Origin: Roseiarcus sp963767245
Lineage (GTDB): Bacteria; Pseudomonadota; Alphaproteobacteria; Rhizobiales; Beijerinckiaceae
Assembly (NCBI GenBank): GCA_963767245.1
Contig: CAVYDG010000020.1
Coordinates: 1-64,000 of the forward strand
Reading direction: 5' to 3'
DNA length: 64,000 nucleotides
Shown: positions 47,299 through 54,723 of the stretch, one piece after another
Numbering within the stretch: the first letter of the stretch is position 1
How the letters are laid out: the number at the start of each line of letters is the position of its first letter
The notes under the pieces: generated by a model
Database searches by the model: none
The model's input: only the letters and a program-made list of their open reading frames with translations
Told to the model about the DNA's origin: nothing
Program-made: the position numbers and the translations under genes

Positions 47299-48531
47299 CT
47301 AGACTCCCAGCTGCTGGCGCTGCTCGCGCAAATGGCGGGGCATTTCCTTGAAGACCTGCTCGAACATCGTCGCCGCGCTCGGCCTTGGTCCGTCATGCAG
47401 CGTGCCGTGGCTTTCCGCCACTTTCGCCGCCTCCAGCACTTCGGCCTCGACCTCGGCCTGCATCTGCTTGTGGCGCTCCTCGGTCCAGGCGCCGATGTGG
47501 ATAAGATGGACTTTCAGCCGCTCGACCGGATCGCCGAGAGGCCAGGCCGCCCATTCGTCCTTGGGGCGGTATTTCGACTGGTCGTCAGAAGTCGAGTGGG
47601 CGCCGGCGCGGTAGGTCACCCATTCGATAAGCGTCGGGCCGAGATTGGCGCGCGCCCGCTCGGCCGCCCATAGCGTGACCGCATGGACCGCGAGATAGTC
47701 GTTGCCGTCGACGCGCAGCGAGGGAATGGCGAAACCGTGCGCGCGGGCGGCGAATTTGGCGCTCTCGCCGCCGGCGATCCCCTGATAGGACGAGATCGCC
47801 CACTGGTTGTTGACGACGTTGAGAATGACCGGCGGCCGGTAGACGGACGCGAACACCAGCGCCGAATGGAAGTCGCTTTCCGCTGTAGCGCCTTCGCCGA
47901 TCCAGCCCGAGGCGATGCGCGTGTCGCCGGAGATTGCCGAGGCCATCGCCCAGCCGACGGCGTGCGGATATTGGGTGCCGAGATTGCCGGAGACGGTGAA
48001 GAATCCGGCCTCCCTGGCCGAATAGAGCCCGGGCAGCTGCCGGCCTTTGAGGCGATCCTGCTCGTTGGCGAAGATCTGGCACATCATGTCGACAATCGGC
48101 CAACCGTAGGCGATCAGGAGACCCTGCTGGCGATAGGTCGGAAAGCACATGTCGCCCGGCGCGAGCGCCTGGCGATGGGCGGTCGCGATCGCCTCCTCGC
48201 CGAGCGACTGGATGTAGAACGACGTCTTGCCTTGGCGCTGGGAGAGGAGCATGCGCGCGTCGAATGCGCGGGTCAGCATCATGTCGCGCAGGCCCTTGCG
48301 CAGATCGTCGGGCGTCAGCTCGCCCGTCCACGCGCCGACAGCGTTCCCCCGGTCGTCGAGCACGCGGATCATCGTATAGGCGAAGTCGCGGATTTCGGAC
48401 GGGCTGACGTCGATCGGTGGACGGGGAACCTCGCCGGCTTCGGCAATGCCAACGTGGCTGAAATCGGGCCTGCCGCCGGGACGCACGGTCGGTTCCGGCA
48501 CATGCAGGGAAAGGCGCGCGGCGCTGGTCAT
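47299..48531 (-). CDS. bkdA1: Branched-chain 2-oxoacid dehydrogenase E1 alpha subunit
   Basis: Alpha subunit of E1; 410 residues. The thiamin-diphosphate site is seen in SGWIGEGATAESDFHSALVF with NNQWAISSYQGIAGGES, and the phosphorylation-loop-like region is TYRAGAHSTSDDQSKYR. The long N-terminal extension (RPDFSHVGIAEAGEVPRPPI) is typical of BkdA1 rather than PdhA. It is the first gene of the operon (E1a-E1b-E2-E3), and its start ATG 48531 is 150 bp from the tRNA-Leu gene, on the opposite strand. Confidence 0.93.
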   Translation of the reverse strand: MTSAARLSLHVPEPTVRPGGRPDFSHVGIAEAGEVPRPPIDVSPSEIRDFAYTMIRVLDDRGNAVGAWTGELTPDDLRKGLRDMMLTRAFDARMLLSQRQGKTSFYIQSLGEEAIATAHRQALAPGDMCFPTYRQQGLLIAYGWPIVDMMCQIFANEQDRLKGRQLPGLYSAREAGFFTVSGNLGTQYPHAVGWAMASAISGDTRIASGWIGEGATAESDFHSALVFASVYRPPVILNVVNNQWAISSYQGIAGGESAKFAARAHGFAIPSLRVDGNDYLAVHAVTLWAAERARANLGPTLIEWVTYRAGAHSTSDDQSKYRPKDEWAAWPLGDPVERLKVHLIHIGAWTEERHKQMQAEVEAEVLEAAKVAESHGTLHDGPRPSAATMFEQVFKEMPRHLREQRQQLGV

Positions 48532-48642
48532 CGAGAAACATTCCTCCGGCGGCGCGGTGAGCGCCTTGGCGCAGATTTCGAGCGACTTTAGCGCTGCGCG
48601 AGGGTCATTGTCATGGCCAGCGGCGCGGAACGCGGCGCGCCG

Positions 48643-48671
48643 TTGACATCGACCCGCGCGCCCTCTTAAGA
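48643..48671 (+). promoter_or_regulatory. Promoter of tRNA-Leu
   Basis: A perfect -35 TTGACA (48643-48648), a 17-bp spacer and a -10-like TTAAGA (48666-48671) lie 10 bp before the tRNA gene. The spacing fits a housekeeping sigma-70 promoter. Confidence 0.7.
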
Positions 48672-48681
48672 CACCCGCCGG

Positions 48682-48766
48682 GCCCAGGTGGCGGAATTGG
48701 TAGACGCACTGGTTTCAGGTACCAGCGGTGCAAGCCGTGAAGGTTCGAGTCCTTTCCTGGGCACCA
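48682..48766 (+). tRNA. tRNA-Leu (anticodon CAG)
   Basis: Acceptor arms GCCCAGG and CCTGGGC pair perfectly; discriminator A and an encoded CCA follow (48763-48766). The D-arm has GGCGGAATTGGTAGACGC, the anticodon loop reads TTTCAGGT within ACTGG/CCAGC-type stem, giving anticodon CAG, there is a long variable arm as expected of leucine tRNAs, and the T-loop is GGTTCGAGTCC. An integrase gene starts 160 bp downstream on the same strand, so the 3' end is the probable attachment site of a genomic island. Confidence 0.95.
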
Positions 48767-48800
48767 CTCGGACGTTTAAGGGTGTCCAAATTAGTCAGAC

Positions 48801-48822
48801 AAGCTATTGATATCAATAGCTT
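48801..48822. promoter_or_regulatory. Perfect 22-bp palindrome between tRNA-Leu and the integrase gene
   Basis: The arms AAGCTATTGAT and ATCAATAGCTT meet without a gap and form a perfect inverted repeat. It lies 34 bp after the tRNA and about 105 bp before the integrase start, and is more AT-rich than the flanks. A few bases on, CGGTCCA is repeated (ACGGTCCAAGACGGTCCAGA). A recombinase arm site or an operator is likely; this is inference. Confidence 0.5.
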
Positions 48823-48928
48823 AGATCCGAACACGGTCCAAGACGGTCCAGAGCCGTCCGTTTACATCCAACACTTTTGTTGGTAGATACGTTGGTAAGC
48901 GGCATCCACGCCACGCGGTGATACCAAC

Positions 48929-50149
48929 ATGGCCCTTACCGACCTCGCCATCAAGCGCGCGCTCCCTGGCGCAAAAATCGTGAAGCTCTCGGACGGCGGC
49001 GGCCTGCAATTGTGGATCACCCCCGACGGCGCAAAACGTTGGCGCATCGCCTATCGCTTTTGCGGATTGCAGAAGACCCTCGCGGTCGGCGTCTATCCCG
49101 ATATTGGATTGAAAGACGCCCGCGACGCGCGAGAAGCCGCTCGGAAGACAATAGCGCAAGGGCAAGACCCTTTGCAGGTCAAGAAGGCGATCAGGGCCGC
49201 AAAAGCAGAGGCCGGAGCGAACACCTTCGCCGCGATCGCGGGGGAATTGGCGGAAAAGAAGCGCCGCGACAGGAAGGCGGCGGCCACGATGCGTAAGTTC
49301 GACTGGTTCATGAGCTTCGCCTTTCCGTCGCTGGGCCCGCGACCGATCGCTGAAATCTCGGCGCGCGAGGTCTTGGCCGTCCTCAAGGAGGTCGAGGCGC
49401 GCGGAACGCATGAAACCGCCCGCAAGCTCCGAGCAGCGATCGGCGACGTATTCCGCTTCGCCATCGCCACGGCGCGCGCTGAGAATGACCCGACCGTAGC
49501 ATTGAGGGGAGCGCTCGTGACGCCCACGGTTATTCCGCGTGCTGCCATCGTCGCGCCGAAAGCCTTCGGCGGGCTCTTACGTGCCATAGAGGACTATGTA
49601 GGCACGCCCGAAACTCGCGTCGCCCTTGAACTGCTCGCCCTAACCTTTGTGCGCCCCGGCGAATTGCGCGCGGCCGAATGGGCTGAATTCGACCTTGATG
49701 CCGCCGTCTGGGAAATTCCTGGGGGGCGCATGAAGATGCGCAAGCCGCACCGCGTTCCACTCGCTCCGCGCGCGGTTTCGATCCTCGAGGAGCTTCGGAA
49801 GCTGACCGGACAGTGCAAGTTTCTGTTCCCGTCCGTGCGGTCGGTTGCGCGGTGCATGTCAGAGAACACGCTAAATGCCGCCTTGCGTCGCATGGGCTTC
49901 AAGAATGAGGACATGACAAGTCACGGTTTCCGCGCTTCGGCGTCTTCGATGCTTAACGAATGCGGCCTCTGGAATGCCGACGCGATCGAAAGGCAATTGG
50001 CCCACGTCGATGGTGACAGTGTAAGGCGCGCTTATGCCCGTTCTGAATTCTGGGATGAGCGGGTCAAGATGATGACGTGGTGGGCGGATCGTTGCGATGA
50101 ATTGCGACGGGGTGGCCAGGTAATCTCACTTGCGGGGGTCATCAGGTAG
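48929..50149 (+). CDS. P4-type tyrosine integrase
   Basis: Site-specific tyrosine recombinase of the P4/DUF4102 type, 406 residues. The N-terminal arm-binding domain (LTDLAIKRALPGAKIVKLSDG; GGLQLWITPDGAKRWRIAYR) is followed by a core-binding domain and a catalytic domain with RPGELRAAEWAEFDL (first Arg), SHGFRASASSMLNECG (His-x-x-Arg), LAHVDGDSVRRAYAR (second His and the Tyr nucleophile). Integrases of this group usually sit beside a tRNA and recombine at its 3' end. No second copy of the tRNA 3' end (attR) was found in the window, so the far border is not defined. Confidence 0.92.
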   Translation: MALTDLAIKRALPGAKIVKLSDGGGLQLWITPDGAKRWRIAYRFCGLQKTLAVGVYPDIGLKDARDAREAARKTIAQGQDPLQVKKAIRAAKAEAGANTFAAIAGELAEKKRRDRKAAATMRKFDWFMSFAFPSLGPRPIAEISAREVLAVLKEVEARGTHETARKLRAAIGDVFRFAIATARAENDPTVALRGALVTPTVIPRAAIVAPKAFGGLLRAIEDYVGTPETRVALELLALTFVRPGELRAAEWAEFDLDAAVWEIPGGRMKMRKPHRVPLAPRAVSILEELRKLTGQCKFLFPSVRSVARCMSENTLNAALRRMGFKNEDMTSHGFRASASSMLNECGLWNADAIERQLAHVDGDSVRRAYARSEFWDERVKMMTWWADRCDELRRGGQVISLAGVIR

Positions 50150-50314
50150 GCTTGGCGGCCAAAGCCAGCGCACGGGCGGTTTGGATCGGTCGCGCATCAG
50201 CGTGGCGGCTGGCAGCTCGCGGGATGATCCCTCCCCCGGGCCCGTGGCTGCCTCCTTAGCGATGAGCGCGTCATGCTGACCTTGTCGATTGCGCGCTGCG
50301 AGACCCTCGATCAT
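50126..50314 (-). CDS. Small hypothetical protein (uncertain)
   Basis: A 62-residue frame on the reverse strand, opening MIEGLAARNRQGQHDALIAK and ending PSLPDDPRK. It overlaps the 3' end of the integrase gene by 24 bp. I see no domain. It may be the stub of a gene cut by the neighbouring insertion sequence, or chance. The interval 50150-50411 otherwise holds nothing I can identify. Confidence 0.2.
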   Translation of the reverse strand: MIEGLAARNRQGQHDALIAKEAATGPGEGSSRELPAATLMRDRSKPPVRWLWPPSLPDDPRK

Positions 50315-50325
50315 CGTCGCGGCAA

Positions 50326-51786
50326 TCAGCGAATCGTGAGCGAGCCAGCAACCCAGATCGAACTCGACTTAAAAGCGTATACGCCGTCGTCGGCAGTTCG
50401 GGACAAACTAACAGCCCGTTGACGAAATCCCGGTTTTTCAGTTTCGCGTCGGGCGACGATGGCGATTGCGGCGAGTTCGCCGTCGACGGTGGCGATCAGG
50501 GCGAAGGCCAGCGCCGCTTCGGTTCTGAGAACGATTATCAGGGCGTATAGGGTTTCTGCGGCCTCCCTCGGCGTTCCCTGACCGTAAAGGGCGCGCATCA
50601 GGACGCCGAGATTGAACCCTGCGACATGGATCAGGTAGCGCTTGTGGAGGTTCTCCCGTCCGCGCAGCCAGGCTCGACGCATGCCGCGGCGATCGAGGAT
50701 ATGGGCGAAGGAGCGCTCGACCATTTCTCCGCGCCGGCGCATCGTCTCGCGCCCGATGTCCGATCTCAGCCGCACGCGATTGGCGTAGACCGCTTGGCGC
50801 GCCGCCTCGTCGCCATGCCAACGCAAGTAGCCCTTGGCCGGCTCAGGTTCGGCGATGCGCGTCTTCCACACGCCGCCTTCCAGAGCCTTCAATTGTTCGC
50901 GCGCGTGATACCCCTTGTCGGCGACCACGACGCAGGGCGCATCCTCGCTCGGCGCCAGCCCGACCGCATCGAGGTTGCGCGCGGCGGCGTCCAGCGTCGG
51001 CGAAAGCGTCGTCGTATCGCCTTCGTCGGCCGGATGGATCGGCGCCGCCACCACGACGCCGGTGTCGAGATCGACCGCGTGCTCCGGCTTGTAGGTCAGA
51101 TGCGTCGTTCCGTCCTTCATCTTGGCGATCCTGGCATCAGGGTCGGTCCGGCTCTTCCAGTCGGCGTTCGCCAGCGTCTTGCCCTTGCGCTTGCGGTCGA
51201 AGCGCGCCAGGTCCTCGGCCGTCGGCGTCTCAATCCCGCTCTCTTGCGCCATCCGCGTCAGCATCGCGCGATAGCTCTCGCCGCTGTCGCGCCGCACGAT
51301 CGTGCGCAACGCCGCGTTGGCCTCCATCGTCGAGGCGTCGACGCCGATCCGCTCGCCCTTCACAAGGCCGCGCTCGGCCACGCGCTTCAGCACCCAGCCG
51401 AACACCGTCTCGTGCGCCTCGTGCGGCAGACGCGAGCGCGTGCGCGACAGCCAGGAATGGTCGGGAACTTTCTCCCGGTTCGACAGCCGCAGGAAATCGC
51501 GGAGCGAGAACGAATCCGCGCAACGCCACGCAATGCCGCGCTCGCTGTCGATCCCCTCGAAGTAGCCGATCATGTGCATCCGGAAATACCGCCCTGGCGG
51601 AAGCGACGGCGCGCCCATCCGCGGCGCGTAATACGGCTTGCACACCCCTTCAACAAACGCGTCGAACCCGGCTTCCCCAAGCAGGTCCTGCAAGCGATCG
51701 TAGAACGCGTGTCCCGGCGAGCGCGGCATCTCCGCCCACGTCGCCATCAGGTCGTCCTGAACCGCGTCCGATCGCCCCATCGCCAT
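50326..51786 (-). CDS. IS1182-family transposase
   Basis: DDE transposase of the IS1182 family, about 486 residues. The N-terminal DUF772-like region shows FYDRLQDLLGEAGFDAFVEG and LPPGRYFRMHMIGYFEGIDSE-type text; the catalytic Asp residues are in GERIGVDASTMEANAAL and CVVVADKGYHAREQLK, and the Glu region is EMVERSFAHILDRRG. I prefer ATG 51786 (a GTG at 51813 is also open). The stop at 50326 lies 86 bp outside the left end of the element, so the last about 28 residues come from flanking DNA; the native C-terminus would differ. Confidence 0.85.
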   Translation of the reverse strand: MAMGRSDAVQDDLMATWAEMPRSPGHAFYDRLQDLLGEAGFDAFVEGVCKPYYAPRMGAPSLPPGRYFRMHMIGYFEGIDSERGIAWRCADSFSLRDFLRLSNREKVPDHSWLSRTRSRLPHEAHETVFGWVLKRVAERGLVKGERIGVDASTMEANAALRTIVRRDSGESYRAMLTRMAQESGIETPTAEDLARFDRKRKGKTLANADWKSRTDPDARIAKMKDGTTHLTYKPEHAVDLDTGVVVAAPIHPADEGDTTTLSPTLDAAARNLDAVGLAPSEDAPCVVVADKGYHAREQLKALEGGVWKTRIAEPEPAKGYLRWHGDEAARQAVYANRVRLRSDIGRETMRRRGEMVERSFAHILDRRGMRRAWLRGRENLHKRYLIHVAGFNLGVLMRALYGQGTPREAAETLYALIIVLRTEAALAFALIATVDGELAAIAIVARRETEKPGFRQRAVSLSRTADDGVYAFKSSSIWVAGSLTIR

Positions 51787-51852
51787 CGCTGATTCCCGCC
51801 ATGCCTCGACCACAACACAGAATCAGCGGAACTCGACTTCGTCAACGGGCTG
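50412..51852. mobile_element. IS1182-type insertion sequence
   Basis: A 1,441-bp element with inverted termini CAGCCCGTTGACGAAATCC (left, 50412) and the complement of ACGAAGTCGAGTT...CGTCAACGGGCTG at the right (51852). The shared core CAGCCCGTTGACGAA is identical over 15 bp. It is flanked by the direct repeat CTAA (50408-50411 and 51853-51856), a 4-bp target duplication as in the family. It carries one transposase gene. Confidence 0.9.
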
Positions 51853-51927
51853 CTAAGGGCCCGCGCCAAGCCGACGAGTGTGCGTGTTTTGCCTACCGGG
51901 CGCGAATTCTAAATCAACAAGTTAAAT

Positions 51928-52024
51928 TGTGGATAACCTGTGGATAAGTTTAATATTATCGTTATCTGGCAGGGTGTTACGCTGGCTACGCGGTTTTTTC
52001 CATAGGCTGTGATTATGTGGATAA
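51928..52024. other. Cluster of three DnaA boxes in AT-rich DNA (possible replication origin)
   Basis: TGTGGATAA, the complement of the DnaA box TTATCCACA, occurs at 51928-51936, 51939-51947 and 52016-52024, all in the same orientation. The first two are 2 bp apart and flanked by an AT-rich stretch (AAATCAACAAGTTAAATT, TTTAATATTATCGTTATC). A short inverted repeat (ATTCCATTAC ... GTAGTGGAAT) follows near 52,085-52,120. The interval 51857-52290 carries no gene. It may be an origin of the integrated element; no initiator gene is adjacent except the alpA gene. Confidence 0.55.
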
Positions 52025-52143
52025 CGCGGCCGTCTAGTTGTGAAAGTCGGGGACAAAGTCTCCCGGCGCTTGCCATAGCGATGATTCCATTACTATCGCT
52101 ATCCGTATGTAGTGGAATTTAACGGGACTTCACCGCATCGGCG

Positions 52144-52178
52144 AAAAAAGAGCCGCCCGCCTGGCAGCGGTGCGGCTC
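52144..52178 (-). terminator. Intrinsic terminator, reverse strand
   Basis: Arms GAGCCGC and GCGGCTC with an inner pairing CCGC/GCGG form a strong hairpin followed on the reverse strand by six U (52144-52149). It would stop leftward transcription. No leftward gene ends here, so the transcript it terminates is unknown. Confidence 0.6.
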
Positions 52179-52230
52179 TCGCGGGGATAAATCCGCGCCC
52201 TGGTTAGAGCGGGTCGACCCTAGCACGGGC

Positions 52231-52257
52231 GGCAAGGTTTTCAAGCGAAACCTTGCC
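52231..52257. other. Perfect 10-bp hairpin before the alpA gene
   Basis: GGCAAGGTTT and AAACCTTGCC pair perfectly around a 7-base loop, 34 bp before the alpA start. There is no U-run. It could be a regulator site or a leader structure of the alpA transcript; the role is not known. Confidence 0.5.
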
Positions 52258-52290
52258 CCTCAGCGCCGTCCTCTGACGAATAGGGTCCAA

Positions 52291-52524
52291 ATGAAAATTC
52301 CCAGTTCAAACAGCGCACCTGAACAAACCAAGGACGATCTTCCCCGCACCGGCTTCGTCCGGCTGGCTTCTATTCTTGCTCCCCAGGGGCCGATCCCAGT
52401 CGGCCGTTCGACGTGGTGGCAAGGGGTGAAAACCGGGCGCTTTCCCAAGCCGGTTAAACTTGGGCCGCGTACGACGGCCTGGAAGGTCGAAGACATCCGC
52501 ACTCTCATCGAAAAGGCTGAGTAG
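52291..52524 (+). CDS. AlpA-family excisionase/regulator
   Basis: A 77-residue protein of the AlpA/phage-regulator type: a winged HTH with the family signature PVGRSTWWQGVKTGRFPKPV and KLGPRTTAWKVEDIRTLIE. These proteins control excision and integrase expression in integrated elements. The start has only a weak ribosome site. It is the first gene of a three-gene module with the HTH-zinc-ribbon gene (3 bp on) and a tyrosine recombinase. Confidence 0.85.
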   Translation: MKIPSSNSAPEQTKDDLPRTGFVRLASILAPQGPIPVGRSTWWQGVKTGRFPKPVKLGPRTTAWKVEDIRTLIEKAE

Positions 52525-52527
52525 GTC

Positions 52528-53007
52528 GTGGCGAGGCGGTTCGATTGCCGCCGCGTCAAACTCCATCACAGCTACACGATCAGCGAGCTGAGCACTCTTG
52601 TCGGGGCGCACAAGCACACGATCGGTCGATGGATCGCGGCGGGACTCAAGACCACGGACGCGAGGCGACCGCTTCTCGTCCATGGCGCCGACTTTCGCGC
52701 GTTCATGAAAGCGCGCGAGCCCATCAAGCAGCATTGCCAGCCGGGGGAGTTCTATTGTCTCGGCTGCCGCGCGCCCAAGAGGCCGGCGTTGGACATGGCC
52801 GATTTTCGCCCACGCACGGCTCTGCGCGGGCTGCTGAGCGGCATCTGTCCTGCCTGCGGACGCATGATCTACCGGGCGGCGACCCTCACTAAGCTCGACC
52901 AAATCAAGGGAGGGCTCGACGTCGCATTCCCGACTGCGGAGCAACGCATAGGCGATAGCGCCTCCGCCCTCCTGAATGTTGATTTCAATGAGGTTCGAGA
53001 AACATGA
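52528..53007 (+). CDS. Helix-turn-helix protein with C-terminal zinc ribbon
   Basis: A 159-residue protein starting at GTG 52528. The N-terminal half resembles a MerR-like HTH (YTISELSTLVGAHKHTIGRWI), followed by a region RRPLLVHGADFRAFMKARE; the second half carries two CxxC pairs (FYCLGCRAP and GICPACGRM) that would hold one zinc ion. It overlaps the next gene by four bases (ATGA), so it acts with that recombinase, perhaps as its recombination directionality or DNA-targeting partner. That is inferred from coupling. Confidence 0.75.
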   Translation: MARRFDCRRVKLHHSYTISELSTLVGAHKHTIGRWIAAGLKTTDARRPLLVHGADFRAFMKAREPIKQHCQPGEFYCLGCRAPKRPALDMADFRPRTALRGLLSGICPACGRMIYRAATLTKLDQIKGGLDVAFPTAEQRIGDSASALLNVDFNEVRET

Positions 53008-54101
53008 CGAAACGCAACGCTGACAACGAACGCGTGAAGCGGCGCTACCTGGTCTACCTGAAGGACGCTAAGGGACGCGACAACGCTTCCATCGACGCCG
53101 CCGCGAGCGCGATCGAGCGCTTCGAGGAATACGTCAAACGGCGCGACTTCCGGAGCTTCCACATCGAACAGGCTCGGGGATTCAAGGCTCACGTGATGGC
53201 TGCGACCAATGGGCGAACCGGCAAGCCTCTCTCTGCCTCGACCGTCCACGCGACGCTCGCCAGCCTGAAGGCGTTCTTCGTCTGGCTCGCGGATCAGCGG
53301 GGCTACGCGTCGCGGATCAAGTATGCCGACGCGGAGTATTTCAACGCCCCGGACAATCTATCGAGAATTGCGACCGCGCGGCGGTTCAAGAGCTGTCCCA
53401 CGCTCGCGCAGGTTCGCGCGATGATCGAGGCCATGCCGGACGGGACGGATATCGAGCGGCGCGACCGCGCGCTCATCGCCTTCGCACTCCTGTCGGGCGC
53501 CCGAGATCGGGCCATCATCTCGTTTCGTCTGAAGCACATCGACATTGAACACGGCCTAGTCGAGCACGACGCTCGTGACGTCCGGACCAAGCGGGCAAAG
53601 ACCTTTACGACTTGGTTCTTTCCAGTCGGCGCCGACATCAGGCAGATCGTCGTCGACTGGGTAGCTTTCCTTCGCGAGGAAAAAGGCTTCGGACCCGACG
53701 ACCCGCTGTTCCCTAAAACTAAGGTCGCGCCCGGGGACGATCTCGCATTCCGCGCGGTGTCGCTCGATCGCGCGCCTTGGGCGAATGCCAATCCTGTCCG
53801 CGAGATTTTCCGCGAAGCGTGCGCTCTCGCCGGCTTGCCCTATTGCAACCCGCATTCGTTGCGGAACACTCTGGTTCAGTTGGCCTATGAGCTGAGGCTG
53901 GACGCGGAACGCTTTAAGGCGTGGTCCCAGAACCTGGGCCACGACAGTTGCCTAACGACGTTTTCCAGCTACGGACAGATTCCTCCGGCGCGTCAAGCGG
54001 AAATCATTCGGGGGCTCTCGCGTCATGAAATGGGGTCAAACGACCGAGTTCGAGCCGGCGCTTCTCAGAAAGCTGGCGGACGAAATGGAGCGGGCCCATA
54101 G
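53004..54101 (+). CDS. Tyrosine recombinase (phage-type site-specific integrase)
   Basis: A 365-residue tyrosine recombinase: SAM-like N-terminal core-binding domain (SIDAAASAIERFEEYVKRRDF; VHATLASLKAFFVWLADQRG), then a catalytic domain with SGARDRAIISFRLKHID (first Arg), NPHSLRNTLVQLAYEL (His-x-x-Arg), QNLGHDSCLTTFSSYG (second His and Tyr). It is translationally coupled to the HTH-zinc-ribbon gene. A truncated tRNA 3' end lies 144 bp downstream, as if this element uses a tRNA attachment site. Confidence 0.9.
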   Translation: MTKRNADNERVKRRYLVYLKDAKGRDNASIDAAASAIERFEEYVKRRDFRSFHIEQARGFKAHVMAATNGRTGKPLSASTVHATLASLKAFFVWLADQRGYASRIKYADAEYFNAPDNLSRIATARRFKSCPTLAQVRAMIEAMPDGTDIERRDRALIAFALLSGARDRAIISFRLKHIDIEHGLVEHDARDVRTKRAKTFTTWFFPVGADIRQIVVDWVAFLREEKGFGPDDPLFPKTKVAPGDDLAFRAVSLDRAPWANANPVREIFREACALAGLPYCNPHSLRNTLVQLAYELRLDAERFKAWSQNLGHDSCLTTFSSYGQIPPARQAEIIRGLSRHEMGSNDRVRAGASQKAGGRNGAGP

Positions 54102-54244
54102 CCTTTCCCGTTGACCGACGGACTTTAGCGCGCAACTGGGAACGCTTTCCCGCTCCGGAACAGTACGGCGGGAATGCGCAAACGGCGGCCATTCGCCGAC
54201 GGTCTGGCAATGGGTCACGGACATTTGGTCGATGACGAGACGTC

Positions 54245-54292
54245 GCTCTCGGAAGACGAAGGTCACAGGTTCGAATCCCGTCGGGCGCGCCA
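54245..54292 (+). pseudogene. Truncated tRNA 3' end (tRNA-Arg-like), candidate att site
   Basis: The sequence GAAGGTCACAGGTTCGAATC, CCGTCGGGCGCGCCA is the T-arm and 3' acceptor of a tRNA with encoded CCA, and resembles tRNA-Arg of Alphaproteobacteria. The 5' half and a matching acceptor (GCGCCCG) are absent upstream. Such a half tRNA is the usual mark of an integrated element's border. The T-stem has one A-C mismatch. Confidence 0.65.
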
Positions 54293-54514
54293 CTTCGGTA
54301 CAGAACTGGGCACGCCAAAACGCTTGAAGCGGCGACAAGCGTGCGCAGCAGTACGCTTTTCGACCCCATGATGCGAAGTTCTTGGGCGTCGACTTCGACG
54401 CGCTGGGCCAGTGCGCGAAGGTAATCGCGGCGGTAGCCGCCCGACTCGGTCCGCATGCGCTCGCGGGCCTGCCTGGCGAACGTCTTGAGGGATTGGGGTG
54501 TGATGCACAAAAAA
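54285..54514 (-). pseudogene. Remnant of a large serine recombinase (C-terminus)
   Basis: On the reverse strand the text LKTFARQARERMRTESGGYR, RDYLRALAQRVEVDAQELRI and MGSKSVLLRTLVAASS matches the C-terminal end of resolvase-type recombinases that I recognise; a frame change then gives FGVPSSVPKWRA, their usual last residues. The gene is reduced to about 75 codons and overlaps the tRNA fragment. It is the relic of a second integrated element at the same tRNA. The interval 54515-54723 shows nothing else. Confidence 0.6.
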
Positions 54515-54723
54515 CGCGCTCGGCGTCGAACGCGACCACGCAGCCCCAGTGCACCAGCACGTCTCAAGATCGGCTCTGCGATCTGAATGAAACGTGCTCG
54601 CAAGAGGGTACGAGGTACAACAATCCTGTGCGGCAAATTGAATCATCGAAAGGTGTGAATGCGGTTGCGTCAAGGCGGCGAATTTGACTCAACTGATACA
54701 TGATATCCTGCTGATTGACAGAT

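Noticed and set aside
54004..54636. Reverse-strand frames containing GAPDGIRTCDLRL and RPTGFEPVTF
   Set aside because: These phrases are the well-known false translation of the antisense of tRNA 3' ends; they confirm the tRNA fragment, not a gene. Only the upstream recombinase-like part was kept.
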